From Dehalococcoidia bacterium UBA6627 (GTDB lineage: Bacteria > Chloroflexota > Dehalococcoidia > UBA2979): a DNA stretch of 64,000 nucleotides. The position numbers and the translations under genes were made by a program. Positions 54,158 to 62,726 of the stretch are shown piece by piece. The notes under the pieces are model-generated. The model ran no database searches, was not told where the DNA came from, and saw nothing but the letters and a program-made list of their open reading frames with translations. Position 1 is the first letter of the stretch. Each line of letters starts with the position of its first letter. The stretch spans positions 1 to 64,000 of the forward strand of contig DKLZ01000016.1 of NCBI GenBank assembly GCA_002455955.1, given 5' to 3'.

Positions 54158-55189
54158 ATGACTCAGATTGCGATCTTGGGTACAGGCTTGATTGGCGCAT
54201 CGATCGGACTAGCGTTGAAAGCCAATGACCGTCTGGATGGCATCGACATCATTGGCTACGACCGAGAGAAGAAAAATCTAAGTCGCGCGAAGAAGATAGG
54301 GGCAGTCGATCGCAGTGAGAAAAACATAACTAAGGCTGTGCGCGATGCGAGCATAATTGTCTTGGCTGCACCGGTACTCGCCAATCATCGAATGATCGAG
54401 GAAGTTGCCTCACATCTGAATCCAGGTGTTGTTGTGACTGATACCGGTTCGACAAAGGCCGCCACGATCAAAGTTGCACACGAGAACCTGCCAGAGGGAG
54501 TTAGCTTCGTTGGTGGGCATCCGATGGCAGGTAAGACCGAAGTTGGTCCAGATAATGCAAGCGCCGAATTGTTTCAGGACGCTCGGTGGGTTGTTTCAGC
54601 TCCCTCTTGGGCTTCGGAAGTGTCTGTGAAAGCAGTGCTTGGCCTTGCTGAAGCAGTTGGCGCAGTTCCAGTGATCATGGATGCGGATGAACATGATGCC
54701 TATTTGGCAGCAGTGTCCCATTTGCCAATGTTATCCGCTCAGGCGATGTTTAGACTCGTTCGGCGGTCTGAAGCATGGCCTGAGCTTGGTCAGTTGGCTG
54801 CAGGTGGATTCAAGAGTTCGACACGCTTAGCTGCGACGGATCCCTCTATGGCGTACGACATACTTACTACGAATAAGGAACAAACTGTCCACTGGCTCGA
54901 TCGCTTCATTGACGAGCTGCAGGAAATGCGAGGTCAGCTTCAGGATGCTGACCAAGAGATTCTTTTTCAGGAAATAGCGCAAGTCGAACTTGACTATAGC
55001 GCCTTCCAGATTGGTGCGTTTCGTCGTGAAAGTAAGACCGATTCTGCTATGGACCGAGCGAAACTCGATTTCAGCTCGTTGCTAATTGGAGAGTTGGCGA
55101 GAGAAAAGATTGCTCAAATTACGCGTGATTCCGAAGAGCGTCTTAAAGAGATCGAAATTGAAGATCGGATGAGACGTAACATCGACTAA
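54158..55189 (+). CDS. tyrA: Prephenate dehydrogenase
   Basis: Converts prephenate to 4-hydroxyphenylpyruvate in tyrosine synthesis, using NAD(P). About 343 residues. The Rossmann loop ILGTGLIGASIGLAL is at residues 5-19, followed by VLAAPV, TDTGSTKA, VGGHPMAGKTEVGPDNA (the prephenate-site His) and the helical dimer domain with VSHLPMLSAQAM. An arogenate dehydrogenase is possible, since the two cannot be separated here. The ATG used is behind a GGGG site; a GTG two codons earlier is also in frame. A tandem GAACTTAAGGG repeat lies just upstream. It opens the aromatic block and is 33 bp before aroA. Confidence 0.92.
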   Translation: MTQIAILGTGLIGASIGLALKANDRLDGIDIIGYDREKKNLSRAKKIGAVDRSEKNITKAVRDASIIVLAAPVLANHRMIEEVASHLNPGVVVTDTGSTKAATIKVAHENLPEGVSFVGGHPMAGKTEVGPDNASAELFQDARWVVSAPSWASEVSVKAVLGLAEAVGAVPVIMDADEHDAYLAAVSHLPMLSAQAMFRLVRRSEAWPELGQLAAGGFKSSTRLAATDPSMAYDILTTNKEQTVHWLDRFIDELQEMRGQLQDADQEILFQEIAQVELDYSAFQIGAFRRESKTDSAMDRAKLDFSSLLIGELAREKIAQITRDSEERLKEIEIEDRMRRNID

Positions 55190-55222
55190 CGATTTTCGAG
55201 TGAACGATTCTGGAGGGACACT

Positions 55223-56533
55223 ATGACCAGTGGCACCGTGTCACGCACAGTTAGTGGTGCGCAGAAACTCCGTGGTGAATTGCGTGTTCCCGGTGACAAA
55301 TCGATTACTCACCGTGCTTTGATGTTTAATGCCTTGGCTTCCGGGCGCTCGCGAGTTGATGGCTTTCTCGATGCTGCTGATACACGATCAACAATCGCAT
55401 GTCTACGCGCACTTGGTGCAGTGATCGAAGAAGAACCCGACGGGTCTGTCACAGTCGAAGGCCATGGACGGTCCGGTATGAGAGAGCCATCCGATGTACT
55501 CGATTGTGGTAATGCCGGTACGACGATGCGATTACTTGCGGGAGTCGTATCCGGCTTAAAAGGTCTCTATGTCTTGACAGGTGACGGTTCACTACGAAGA
55601 CGCACGATGGCACGCATTGTGCAGCCGCTGAATGCTTTGGGAGCGAGAGTTAATGCACGCGCTGCAGGTAAGTTCCCGCCGCTTGTGGTTGAAGGTAGTC
55701 AGATCATCGGTGGACAGAAACTTATTACAGACGTGGCCTCTGCTCAGGTTAAATCAGCATTACTTCTTGCGGGGTTGGCGGCCGATGGACCAACAACTGT
55801 TGTTCAACCGGCGCAAACCCGTGATCACACGGAGAGGCTTCTCACAGCGATGGGTGCTGATATTGAGATTCAGGGGAACGCCCTTACCGTGACACCACCT
55901 AATCGCGATCTAGAGGCAGTAGATGTAAGTGTGCCCGGTGACATCAGTACAGCTGCGGGTTGGATCATCGCGGCGACAGTGCATCCTGATGCTGAGTTGC
56001 TTTTGCGAGGTGTCGGTGTAAATGCGACCCGTAGCGGGATCATCGATGTCTTACGCTCGATGGGTGCCGATATTGAGTTTTCAGGAGAACATATCGTAGG
56101 CGGTGAACCGGTCGCAGACCTCTTTGTTCGTTCCGCAGTATTGCATGGGGTAGAAATTGGGAGCGAGTTGATTCCTCGCGCGATTGATGAGCTTCCACTC
56201 ATAGCGCTGGCAGGTGCGTGTGCAGATGGCGAGACTGTAATTTGTGATGCAGAGGAGTTACGCGTCAAGGAATCGGATCGAATCGCGACCACATCCACCG
56301 TACTTCGCGCTTTTGGCGCTGAGCTAGAGGAGCGTCGCGATGGTTTTCGTATTGTTGGAGGAGCCTCGCTGCGACCTGCTACGGTCGATTCCGCATCTGA
56401 TCATCGTGTCGCGATGCTAGGTGCGATAGCAGGTCTACTGGTGGATGGAGACACGACAGTGACTGGCGCTGATGCGGTGTCTGTGTCGTATCCTGATTTT
56501 TGGTCGGACCTTAGTCGGATTAGTGGTGTCTGA
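55223..56533 (+). CDS. aroA: 3-Phosphoshikimate 1-carboxyvinyltransferase (EPSP synthase)
   Basis: Makes 5-enolpyruvylshikimate-3-phosphate from shikimate-3-phosphate and PEP. The 436-residue protein has the family signatures: PGDKSITHRALMFNALASG (residues 23-41, with the PEP/S3P Lys), LDCGNAGTTMRLLAG near residue 92, DGSLRRRTM, the late IDELPLIALAGA with the catalytic Asp, and RVKESDRI. It starts with ATG after a good GGAGGGA site. The gap to remA is 34 bp, so it is part of the tyrA-aroA-remA-gmk cluster. Confidence 0.95.
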   Translation: MTSGTVSRTVSGAQKLRGELRVPGDKSITHRALMFNALASGRSRVDGFLDAADTRSTIACLRALGAVIEEEPDGSVTVEGHGRSGMREPSDVLDCGNAGTTMRLLAGVVSGLKGLYVLTGDGSLRRRTMARIVQPLNALGARVNARAAGKFPPLVVEGSQIIGGQKLITDVASAQVKSALLLAGLAADGPTTVVQPAQTRDHTERLLTAMGADIEIQGNALTVTPPNRDLEAVDVSVPGDISTAAGWIIAATVHPDAELLLRGVGVNATRSGIIDVLRSMGADIEFSGEHIVGGEPVADLFVRSAVLHGVEIGSELIPRAIDELPLIALAGACADGETVICDAEELRVKESDRIATTSTVLRAFGAELEERRDGFRIVGGASLRPATVDSASDHRVAMLGAIAGLLVDGDTTVTGADAVSVSYPDFWSDLSRISGV

Positions 56534-56567
56534 TCACCGAGAATCAGTTCTCCTCAAGGAATCCAAT

Positions 56568-56843
56568 ATGACTGATCGCACAGAGTTGATACATGTCGGG
56601 TTCGACAATAGCCTTGCGTTGAATCGAGTGATTGCGGTTGCTTCCCCTACATCTGCACCCGCTAAACGGATGGTGCATCGTGCCAAACAGCAAGAGCGTG
56701 TAGTTGATCTAACGAGTGGCCGTCGTACCAAGGCAGTAGTGGTTTTAGAGAATGACTGGGTGGCATTGATTGCTATCACACCAGAAACCTTTACCGGTCG
56801 GATAGCCTCAGGCCGGCACCCGTCTGACCAGCTCTCAACATGA
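56568..56843 (+). CDS. remA: RemA/DUF370 family DNA-binding regulator
   Basis: Small regulator of 91 residues. The pattern TELIHVGFDNSLALNRVIAV, followed by PAKRMVHRA, DLTSGRRTKAVVVLEN and IAITPETFTGRI, is that of RemA (DUF370), which in Bacillus binds DNA as a ring and activates biofilm genes. The frame is open further upstream, but this ATG follows AAGGA and gives the normal family length. It precedes gmk with a 4-bp overlap, the common remA-gmk arrangement in several phyla. What it regulates in this organism is unknown. Confidence 0.88.
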   Translation: MTDRTELIHVGFDNSLALNRVIAVASPTSAPAKRMVHRAKQQERVVDLTSGRRTKAVVVLENDWVALIAITPETFTGRIASGRHPSDQLST

Positions 56844-57478
56844 ATCAGAACATGGATCGAGAAATCCAGACGCTCGTAAATGCGAGTGGCCCACCATTGA
56901 TTGTCATTCTCTCGGGCCCTTCAGGTGTAGGTAAAGACGCGGTGATCGAGCGAATGCTCGAACTTGATTATCCGATATCGATTCCTGCCACAATGATTAC
57001 TCGGCCCCCACGAGAAGGTGAAATCGATGGGGTTCATCATGTTTTCGTAAGCGTCAAAGAATTCGGACTTCAGGTTGCTGCAGGTGAACTTCTGGAACAT
57101 GCGCTTGTTTACGGTAACTGGTATGGCGTGCCACGTTCGCAAGTTCGTTCTGCAATAGCAACTGGTAAACACGTTATGATTCGAGTCGATGTACAGGGAG
57201 CGGCTTCACTCCGAAACACTCTGCCTGATGCACCGTCTGTGTTTCTCGTGCCTGACGATATCGCTAATCTGGAGGCGCACCTCCGTTCGCGAGGGTCCGA
57301 GAACGAAGACGAAGTACAACGCCGATTGTTTCAGGTTAAGCAAGAACTCTCTGAAGCCGAACATTTCGATTATGTCGTGGAGAACATCGAGGGAGATCTT
57401 GATGCTACCGTGCGGGCTGTAGCAAGCGTCATTTCTGCAGAAATCGAACGCCCCGATCGTGTGGTGATCGAGGTTTAA
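56840..57478 (+). CDS. gmk: Guanylate kinase
   Basis: Phosphorylates GMP to GDP with ATP. Walker A GPSGVGKD is at residues 26-33, and the GMP-binding segment MITRPPREGEIDGVHHVFVS follows as usual. The later part has VRVDVQGAASLRN and LRSRGSENEDEVQRRL (the lid arginines). The length of 212 residues is normal. It overlaps remA by 4 bp (ATGA). The gene usually placed next, rpoZ (omega subunit), is not recognisable here. Confidence 0.95.
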   Translation: MNQNMDREIQTLVNASGPPLIVILSGPSGVGKDAVIERMLELDYPISIPATMITRPPREGEIDGVHHVFVSVKEFGLQVAAGELLEHALVYGNWYGVPRSQVRSAIATGKHVMIRVDVQGAASLRNTLPDAPSVFLVPDDIANLEAHLRSRGSENEDEVQRRLFQVKQELSEAEHFDYVVENIEGDLDATVRAVASVISAEIERPDRVVIEV

Positions 57479-57480
57479 AG

Positions 57481-57615
57481 ATGAAAATATCCCCAGTCAA
57501 TTCGCACTGCGATGATTATTTTGAGATATCAGATGCGAGTGAGACTCATAACCCGGGTCGATCGAAGGAAGGTTGTTTATCCAAGTTTATTGATTTCATC
57601 TTGGTACCTTCATAA
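57481..57615 (+). CDS. Possible small ORF (44 aa) after gmk
   Basis: ATG frame of 44 codons starting 2 bp after the gmk stop, with GAGG about 8 bases before it, ending in TAA. The peptide is hydrophilic with two Cys and resembles nothing I know, including the omega subunit usually found here. It might be translated by coupling to gmk, or it may be part of a leader region for trpE. Confidence 0.3.
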   Translation: MKISPVNSHCDDYFEISDASETHNPGRSKEGCLSKFIDFILVPS

Positions 57616-57639
57616 CAACCGAGTCAGGAGCAACGAACG

Positions 57640-57783
57640 ATGAGGGCCTTTATGTTTAACGTATCCGCCATATCGTTAGAAACCAAAAGGGATCCTGTTC
57701 TTGATCGATTCGGAAGAAACTTTTCAATCGAGGACAGTTGTGATCTTTACCATATGATTCTTGAGACACCCTATGTCCATTGA
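57640..57783 (+). CDS. Possible small ORF (47 aa) overlapping trpE start
   Basis: ATG frame of 47 codons with a good CAGGAG site, ending in a TGA at 57781-57783 that overlaps the beginning of trpE by 11 bases. The peptide contains no Trp codon, so it is not a classical attenuator leader, but translation through it could deliver ribosomes to the trpE start (57773). It is in the same frame as the preceding 44-codon ORF, separated by one TAA and 24 bases. No T-box motif is visible in the region. Function is unknown. Confidence 0.33.
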   Translation: MRAFMFNVSAISLETKRDPVLDRFGRNFSIEDSCDLYHMILETPYVH

Positions 57784-59233
57784 ATACGTGCCAACACTAG
57801 CAGAAGTGCATCGCCTTAAAGATCAAGGGAATATCATTCCCATATACAGAGAGGTTCGAGCGGATCTTGAAACTCCAGTTTCGGCTTATCTTAAGGTGGC
57901 GCAAGGGCCCTATTCGTTCCTTTTAGAATCTGTTGAGGGTGGTGAACGTCTAGGGCGTAATTCTTTCATCGGTACTGAGCCTTACCGTGTTATTGCACTT
58001 GATCAAGAAGATGGCGACCCACTTGGCGATATCGAAAACGAGCTAGGTCGTCTTGAAGCAGTCCATGTCCCTGGTCTTCCCCGTTTTAATGGAGGAGCTG
58101 TTGGTTATCTCAGTTGGGAAGTTGCCAGGCACTTTGAGGATCTCCCGATTGCTGGCCCAGACGTTCTTGATCTTCCGCAATCATGGTTGATGTTCACGGA
58201 GACATTATTGGTATTCGATCACCTTATGCACTCGATCAAAGTCGTATCGCATGTGCGGCTTGATGGAGATATCGATTCTGCATACCAAGAAGCTGTCGAC
58301 AAGATTGATGAATTGGTGACACGTCTTGAAGCGCCATTAGGAGCTCTGCCGTACGTTCCGTTTGACGGTGTTGCGGGACAACCACTTCGCGAAAATTGGT
58401 CTCGAGATGCCTATATTAACGCTGTCGAGAAGACGAAAGAGTACATCGTTCAAGGCGACATCATTCAGGGAGTTATTTCTCAACGATTTTCTCGAGAAAC
58501 AGGCGCACATCCATTTGAGGTCTATCGCAGCCTGCGGGCGATCAATCCGTCCCCTTATATGTACTTTTTAAAGTTTGACGAGACTTACATCGTCGGGTCG
58601 TCACCTGAGCTTCTCGTGAATATTGAAGACGGATTAGTCGAGGTTCATCCGATCGCCGGTACACGCCGCCGTGGAGATAATCTCATCGAGGATGAGCACC
58701 TCGCTGCGGAATTAGCACAAGATCCGAAGGAAATTGCGGAGCATGTCATGCTCCTTGATCTTGGACGAAATGATGTTGGAAGAGTTGCAAAGGCTGGGAG
58801 TGTCGAAGTTACCCAGCAGCTTGATATTGAATACTACTCGCACGTAATGCACCTAGTGAGCCATGTCCAAGGTCAATTACGTGAAGAGATGTCAGCTTAT
58901 GACGCGCTTCGTGCTGCATTCCCTGCGGGGACCGTTTCCGGTGCGCCCAAGATCCGAGCGATGGAGATCATCGCTGAGTTAGAACCGGACCAACGCGGTC
59001 CGTACGCTGGCTCGGTAGGTTTTTTTGATATGTCAGGCAATGCTGAAACATGCATAACTATCCGGACATTGGTGATGAAAGATGGTTGGGCTCACGTGCA
59101 GGCGGGTGCTGGGATCGTTTTCGATTCTGATCCGGAGCGAGAGTACGAGGAGTGTCGGCAGAAGGCTCGTGCGCTGATCGCCGCTCTAGATGATGCTGAG
59201 AATAATGAACCGACCGGAAGCCTCGGGTACTGA
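57773..59233 (+). CDS. trpE: Anthranilate synthase component I
   Basis: Large subunit of anthranilate synthase, turning chorismate plus ammonia (from TrpG) into anthranilate. The 486-residue protein has the Trp-binding feedback motif LLES (residues 50-53) in PYSFLLESVEGG, and the catalytic half with GDIIQGVISQRFS, INPSPYMYFLKF, GSSPELLVN, PIAGTRRRG, VMLLDLGRNDVGRV and AFPAGTVSGAPKIRAMEI. Because LLES is intact, inhibition by tryptophan is expected. The ATG used gives the normal amino end; an upstream TTG is possible. It is the first trp gene of the run that continues to trpB. Confidence 0.95.
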   Translation: MSIEYVPTLAEVHRLKDQGNIIPIYREVRADLETPVSAYLKVAQGPYSFLLESVEGGERLGRNSFIGTEPYRVIALDQEDGDPLGDIENELGRLEAVHVPGLPRFNGGAVGYLSWEVARHFEDLPIAGPDVLDLPQSWLMFTETLLVFDHLMHSIKVVSHVRLDGDIDSAYQEAVDKIDELVTRLEAPLGALPYVPFDGVAGQPLRENWSRDAYINAVEKTKEYIVQGDIIQGVISQRFSRETGAHPFEVYRSLRAINPSPYMYFLKFDETYIVGSSPELLVNIEDGLVEVHPIAGTRRRGDNLIEDEHLAAELAQDPKEIAEHVMLLDLGRNDVGRVAKAGSVEVTQQLDIEYYSHVMHLVSHVQGQLREEMSAYDALRAAFPAGTVSGAPKIRAMEIIAELEPDQRGPYAGSVGFFDMSGNAETCITIRTLVMKDGWAHVQAGAGIVFDSDPEREYEECRQKARALIAALDDAENNEPTGSLGY

Positions 59234-59245
59234 GGACGATCGACC

Positions 59246-60172
59246 ATGGTAGACCCCGTGTCGAAGCACTCGGAACTTGTGGAAGAATCGACCCTTAGCT
59301 CAGCGGCGGTACTGCGTCGCGATGATGGTCGAGTATTGCTGCTCCAGTATTTGGATGATGGCAGTCCATTCGCAGGTCGGTGGTCTCTGCCTATGATGAG
59401 CGTTAACGGTAATGAGACTTCGGAAGAGGCTCTGGTGCGCTTGTTACGAGAACATGTTTACGTGGATCCCGGAGCATTCGATTTCGAGGAAACCATTTAT
59501 GTTGAGTCAGACAGTGGGATGCGTTTCGTAGTGAATGCTTTCATCTGTACTAGTTGGCACGGGAAACCTCGGTTTAGCAGTAGCTATTACGCGGACGCGG
59601 TTTGGGCACATCCTGCGAATCCATCAATTACAACAGGTCTATTACCCGAATTCCGGGATTGGTTAGCGCGTTCACTCGGTGGTTCACTATATCGATATAC
59701 GGTTGATGATCTCTGCGAACATTTGGATGAAACGCGTGGAGCACTTTTAGCAGCATTTGAATCAATTCCTGATCAAGCTCGTGGTGAGAATAGAGGTGAC
59801 AAACTCTCAGCGGTCGATGTGCTTGCGCATGTCGCTGATGTTGAAGCGTACTGCTTAGCGGAGATCGATCGACTACTTCGCATACCAGGGCATACTTGGC
59901 GAGATTTCAACAATGCTCAGTGGTTTGATTTGTACCGACTGCAGGATTATTCAGAAGGTTTTCCTGCGTTACGTAAGCGTCTTGATGCCTGCCGTGATCG
60001 CACGCGTTCTTGGCTCACCAGTCTCGAAGATGCGCAGCTTGTTCAGTACGGAAACCATGCTGAACGAGGTGCAGTTCGGATTGGTGATCGTATCGAGAGC
60101 ATCGCTCAGCATGAAAGCGGACACACGGGCTACCTACTTGCACTAGCAGAAGAAGTTTCCAAGCTAGAATAG
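59246..60172 (+). CDS. Degenerate NUDIX domain fused to DinB-like domain
   Basis: Protein of 308 residues with two domains. Residues about 15-145 are a NUDIX fold (SSAAVLRRDDGRVLLLQYL, GRWSLPM), but its box reads GNETSEEALVRLLREHVYVD: the REUxEE glutamates are missing, so pyrophosphatase activity is doubtful. Residues about 155-305 are a DinB-type four-helix domain with VLAHVADVEAYCL and IAQHESGHTGYLLAL, whose three His can form a metal site. It lies 12 bp after trpE and 25 bp before trpG, so it is transcribed with the trp genes. A role in tryptophan synthesis is unknown. Confidence 0.78.
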   Translation: MVDPVSKHSELVEESTLSSAAVLRRDDGRVLLLQYLDDGSPFAGRWSLPMMSVNGNETSEEALVRLLREHVYVDPGAFDFEETIYVESDSGMRFVVNAFICTSWHGKPRFSSSYYADAVWAHPANPSITTGLLPEFRDWLARSLGGSLYRYTVDDLCEHLDETRGALLAAFESIPDQARGENRGDKLSAVDVLAHVADVEAYCLAEIDRLLRIPGHTWRDFNNAQWFDLYRLQDYSEGFPALRKRLDACRDRTRSWLTSLEDAQLVQYGNHAERGAVRIGDRIESIAQHESGHTGYLLALAEEVSKLE

Positions 60173-60197
60173 CGACATAACGAAAAGACGAGTGCCG

Positions 60198-60785
60198 ATG
60201 CTTTTGCTTATAGATAATTACGATTCGTTCACATTTAATCTTTATCAATATTTGTCAGAACTTGGTTCCGACGTAAAAGTTCATCGTAATGATGAGATTT
60301 CCGTCGAGGACTGCCTGACAATGAACGCAGACCAGATCGTAATCTCTCCTGGGCCGTGTACACCGAAAGAGGCAGGGATTTCAGTTGATTTGGTTAGGGC
60401 GGCAGCAGGTAAAGTACCTCTGTTAGGTGTATGTCTCGGCCATCAGGCAATTGGTGAAGCGTTTGGCGCCGAGATTGGTTATGCGGGAGAAATTTTGCAC
60501 GGCAAAACATCGATGATTGAGCACGATGGCCAAGGTGTCTTCTCAGGCATGGCCAATCCTTTTGAAGGGATCCGTTATCACTCTCTCGCGATAGACCCTG
60601 ATACCGTTCCGGACGAACTTCAGGTGACTGCATGGTCTGAGAGTGGCGTGATTATGGGCATACGACACAGGACTCTTCCAGTGGAAGGGATTCAGTTTCA
60701 CCCAGAGTCGATCATGACGAAGATGGGCCATGAAGCCCTCGCTAACTTTCTTCATGTAGACCTGCCGGAAGAACTCCACAGCTAG
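60198..60785 (+). CDS. trpG: Anthranilate synthase component II (glutamine amidotransferase)
   Basis: Glutaminase subunit feeding ammonia to TrpE; it may also serve PabB in folate synthesis. About 195 residues. The class I amidotransferase triad is visible: Cys79 in LLGVCLGHQAIGEA, His and Glu in IQFHPESIMT near residues 168-170. The opening LLIDNYDSFTFNLYQYL and NDEIS are typical TrpG/PabA. The ATG used is two codons after an in-frame GTG. It ends 24 bp before trpD. Confidence 0.95.
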   Translation: MLLLIDNYDSFTFNLYQYLSELGSDVKVHRNDEISVEDCLTMNADQIVISPGPCTPKEAGISVDLVRAAAGKVPLLGVCLGHQAIGEAFGAEIGYAGEILHGKTSMIEHDGQGVFSGMANPFEGIRYHSLAIDPDTVPDELQVTAWSESGVIMGIRHRTLPVEGIQFHPESIMTKMGHEALANFLHVDLPEELHS

Positions 60786-60809
60786 GTACTGATAAAGGGC
60801 GGACACGTC

Positions 60810-61856
60810 ATGATTAAGGAAGCGATCGCAGCCATTATCGACGATGGCCGTGCTCTGACCGAAGATGAAGCTCGCTCTGCTATGGAGGACATAATGCGAG
60901 CTGGCCTTGGCGAGGAAGAGATTGCGACACCTGCACAATTCGGTTCGTTTGTGACTGCGCTAAGGATGAAAGGTGAGACTGTTGACGAGATCGTAGGAAT
61001 GGCGAAGGCGATGCGATCGCATGCACTTCACGTCGACATTCAATTACGTCCACTTCTCGATACAGCTGGCACTGGAGGCTCGTCACGGAAGGTATTTAAT
61101 GCTTCAACAGCAGCTGGGTTCGTTGCTGCAGCAGCCGGAGCGACCGTTGCAAAGCATGGCAATCGTGCGATGAGTTCACAGTCGGGCTCGGCTGATTTAT
61201 TGGAGGCACTTGGTGCGGAGATATCTCTTACACCGGCTCAGGTTTCTCAGTGCGTCGAAGAGACAGGGATAGGATTTATGTTCGCTCAAGCGTTTCATCC
61301 GGCGATGAAGTTCGCTGGGCCGCTCAGACCGCAGGTCGGTGTGCGTACGATTTTCAACATCCTCGGGCCACTGACAAACCCGGCCGGGGCGAACTGTCAC
61401 GTTATGGGAGTAGCCAATGTAGAACTGGGGGAGAAATTAGCACAGGCTCTTGCTCGTCTTGATGTCCGTCAGGCGTTAGTAGTGAGTGGCGCTGATGGGC
61501 TCGACGATTTGACAGTTACTGGTCCTTCGAACGTGTTTGATGTGAAAGGGGGACAGGTCACTCGTAAGACTGTCACTCCATCCGATCTTGGTGTGTCTGT
61601 TCATGAATACTCCGATATTACCGGAGGAACACCTGAGGAAAATGCCGAGATATTGAGGCAAGTCTTTCGTGGAGAAGGACCCAGAGCGGTGCGCGATCTC
61701 ATTGTTGCCAATGCTAGTGCTGGTTTGTACGTCACTGGCCTTGCCGCTTCGTTTAAGCACGGTAGCGAACTAGCGAATCAGGTGATCGACAGCGGTGACG
61801 CAGCAGCGAAAACGGCCGCTTTCGTTGAAGCGACTCGACGTGTGACGGCGAGCTGA
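60810..61856 (+). CDS. trpD: Anthranilate phosphoribosyltransferase
   Basis: Joins anthranilate and PRPP. The 348-residue protein has the PRPP motif LLDTAGTGGSSRKVFNASTAA near residues 72-92, the KHGNRAMSSQSGSADLLEALG block, PAMKFAGPLRPQVGVRTIFNILGPLTNPA and SGADGLDDLTVTGPS. All are standard. The stop is 6 bp before trpC. Confidence 0.95.
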   Translation: MIKEAIAAIIDDGRALTEDEARSAMEDIMRAGLGEEEIATPAQFGSFVTALRMKGETVDEIVGMAKAMRSHALHVDIQLRPLLDTAGTGGSSRKVFNASTAAGFVAAAAGATVAKHGNRAMSSQSGSADLLEALGAEISLTPAQVSQCVEETGIGFMFAQAFHPAMKFAGPLRPQVGVRTIFNILGPLTNPAGANCHVMGVANVELGEKLAQALARLDVRQALVVSGADGLDDLTVTGPSNVFDVKGGQVTRKTVTPSDLGVSVHEYSDITGGTPEENAEILRQVFRGEGPRAVRDLIVANASAGLYVTGLAASFKHGSELANQVIDSGDAAAKTAAFVEATRRVTAS

Positions 61857-61862
61857 TTTGTT

Positions 61863-62726
61863 ATGACTGAAACTAGTGCGACGCGTGAGACCGGAACTTT
61901 TCTTGATAAAATCGTCGCGGCTCGTCATATCCGACTATCTGAGGATCGTGTAGTACGTCCCAGAGCACTCCTTGAAGAGCTATTAGATCGGGCACCACCT
62001 GTACGTGACTTTGAAACGCTTTTGCGTCACGGTCGACTAGAAACGCCAACTGATGCGTGTGTTCGCCTAATTGCGGAGATTAAACGGGCCTCTCCTAGTA
62101 AAGGCTTGTTGAATTCTGATCTGGATGCTGTTGAACAAGCTCGACTCTACGCACGTGCAGGAGCTGCAGCGATATCAGTGCTCACGGAGCCGGACTTTTT
62201 CGCTGGTTCCATCCAAGATCTGGAGGCGGTTAGCAGTTCGTTTAGCATTGATGTTGACCGTCCTGCGCTACTCCGCAAAGAATTCATTTGGGATGAGTAT
62301 CAGATTATTGAGGCGCGAGCGTTTGGTGCTGATTCCTTACTGTTGATCGTAATGTTGCTTGAATCGGATGTATTGCGGTCGCTGATTGCGTATACGCGAG
62401 AGCTAGGTATGGAGCCATTGATCGAGGTACATGACGAACTAGAGTTAAAAAATGCTCTTGATGCTGGCGCCCGCGTCGTTGGTGTTAATAACAGAGACTT
62501 GACAACGTTTGAAGAGGATCTCGAAACGACAGAGCGACTTTCTTGTCTGATTCCGGATGAAGTGACTTTAGTTGCAGAGTCGGCGATACGCACGACCGAC
62601 GATTCGTCTCGAATGATCTCCGCCGGTGCACACGCATTACTTATTGGGGAAGCTCTTGTGACAGGCGACGATGTCATGAAGCGTGCACATGAGTTCATGG
62701 TCTTGTCATCCGAGGTGAATCGATGA
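61863..62726 (+). CDS. trpC: Indole-3-glycerol phosphate synthase
   Basis: Closes the indole ring, forming indole-3-glycerol phosphate. TIM-barrel protein of 287 residues with RLIAEIKRASPSKGLLN near residues 68-84 (catalytic Glu and Lys), ISVLTEPDFFAGS, LLRKEFIWDEYQIIEAR (catalytic Lys), VGVNNRDLTTFEEDL and LVAESAIRT (late Glu). Its stop overlaps the start of trpF by 4 bp (ATGA). Confidence 0.95.
   Translation: MTETSATRETGTFLDKIVAARHIRLSEDRVVRPRALLEELLDRAPPVRDFETLLRHGRLETPTDACVRLIAEIKRASPSKGLLNSDLDAVEQARLYARAGAAAISVLTEPDFFAGSIQDLEAVSSSFSIDVDRPALLRKEFIWDEYQIIEARAFGADSLLLIVMLLESDVLRSLIAYTRELGMEPLIEVHDELELKNALDAGARVVGVNNRDLTTFEEDLETTERLSCLIPDEVTLVAESAIRTTDDSSRMISAGAHALLIGEALVTGDDVMKRAHEFMVLSSEVNR

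Noticed and set aside
57479..57640. rpoZ (omega subunit), expected after gmk
   Set aside because: The short ORF here shares no recognisable omega pattern and is too short.
57479..57772. T-box or Trp-rich attenuator leader before trpE
   Set aside because: No T-box core motif and no Trp codons in the small ORFs; no clear hairpin plus T-run terminator was found.
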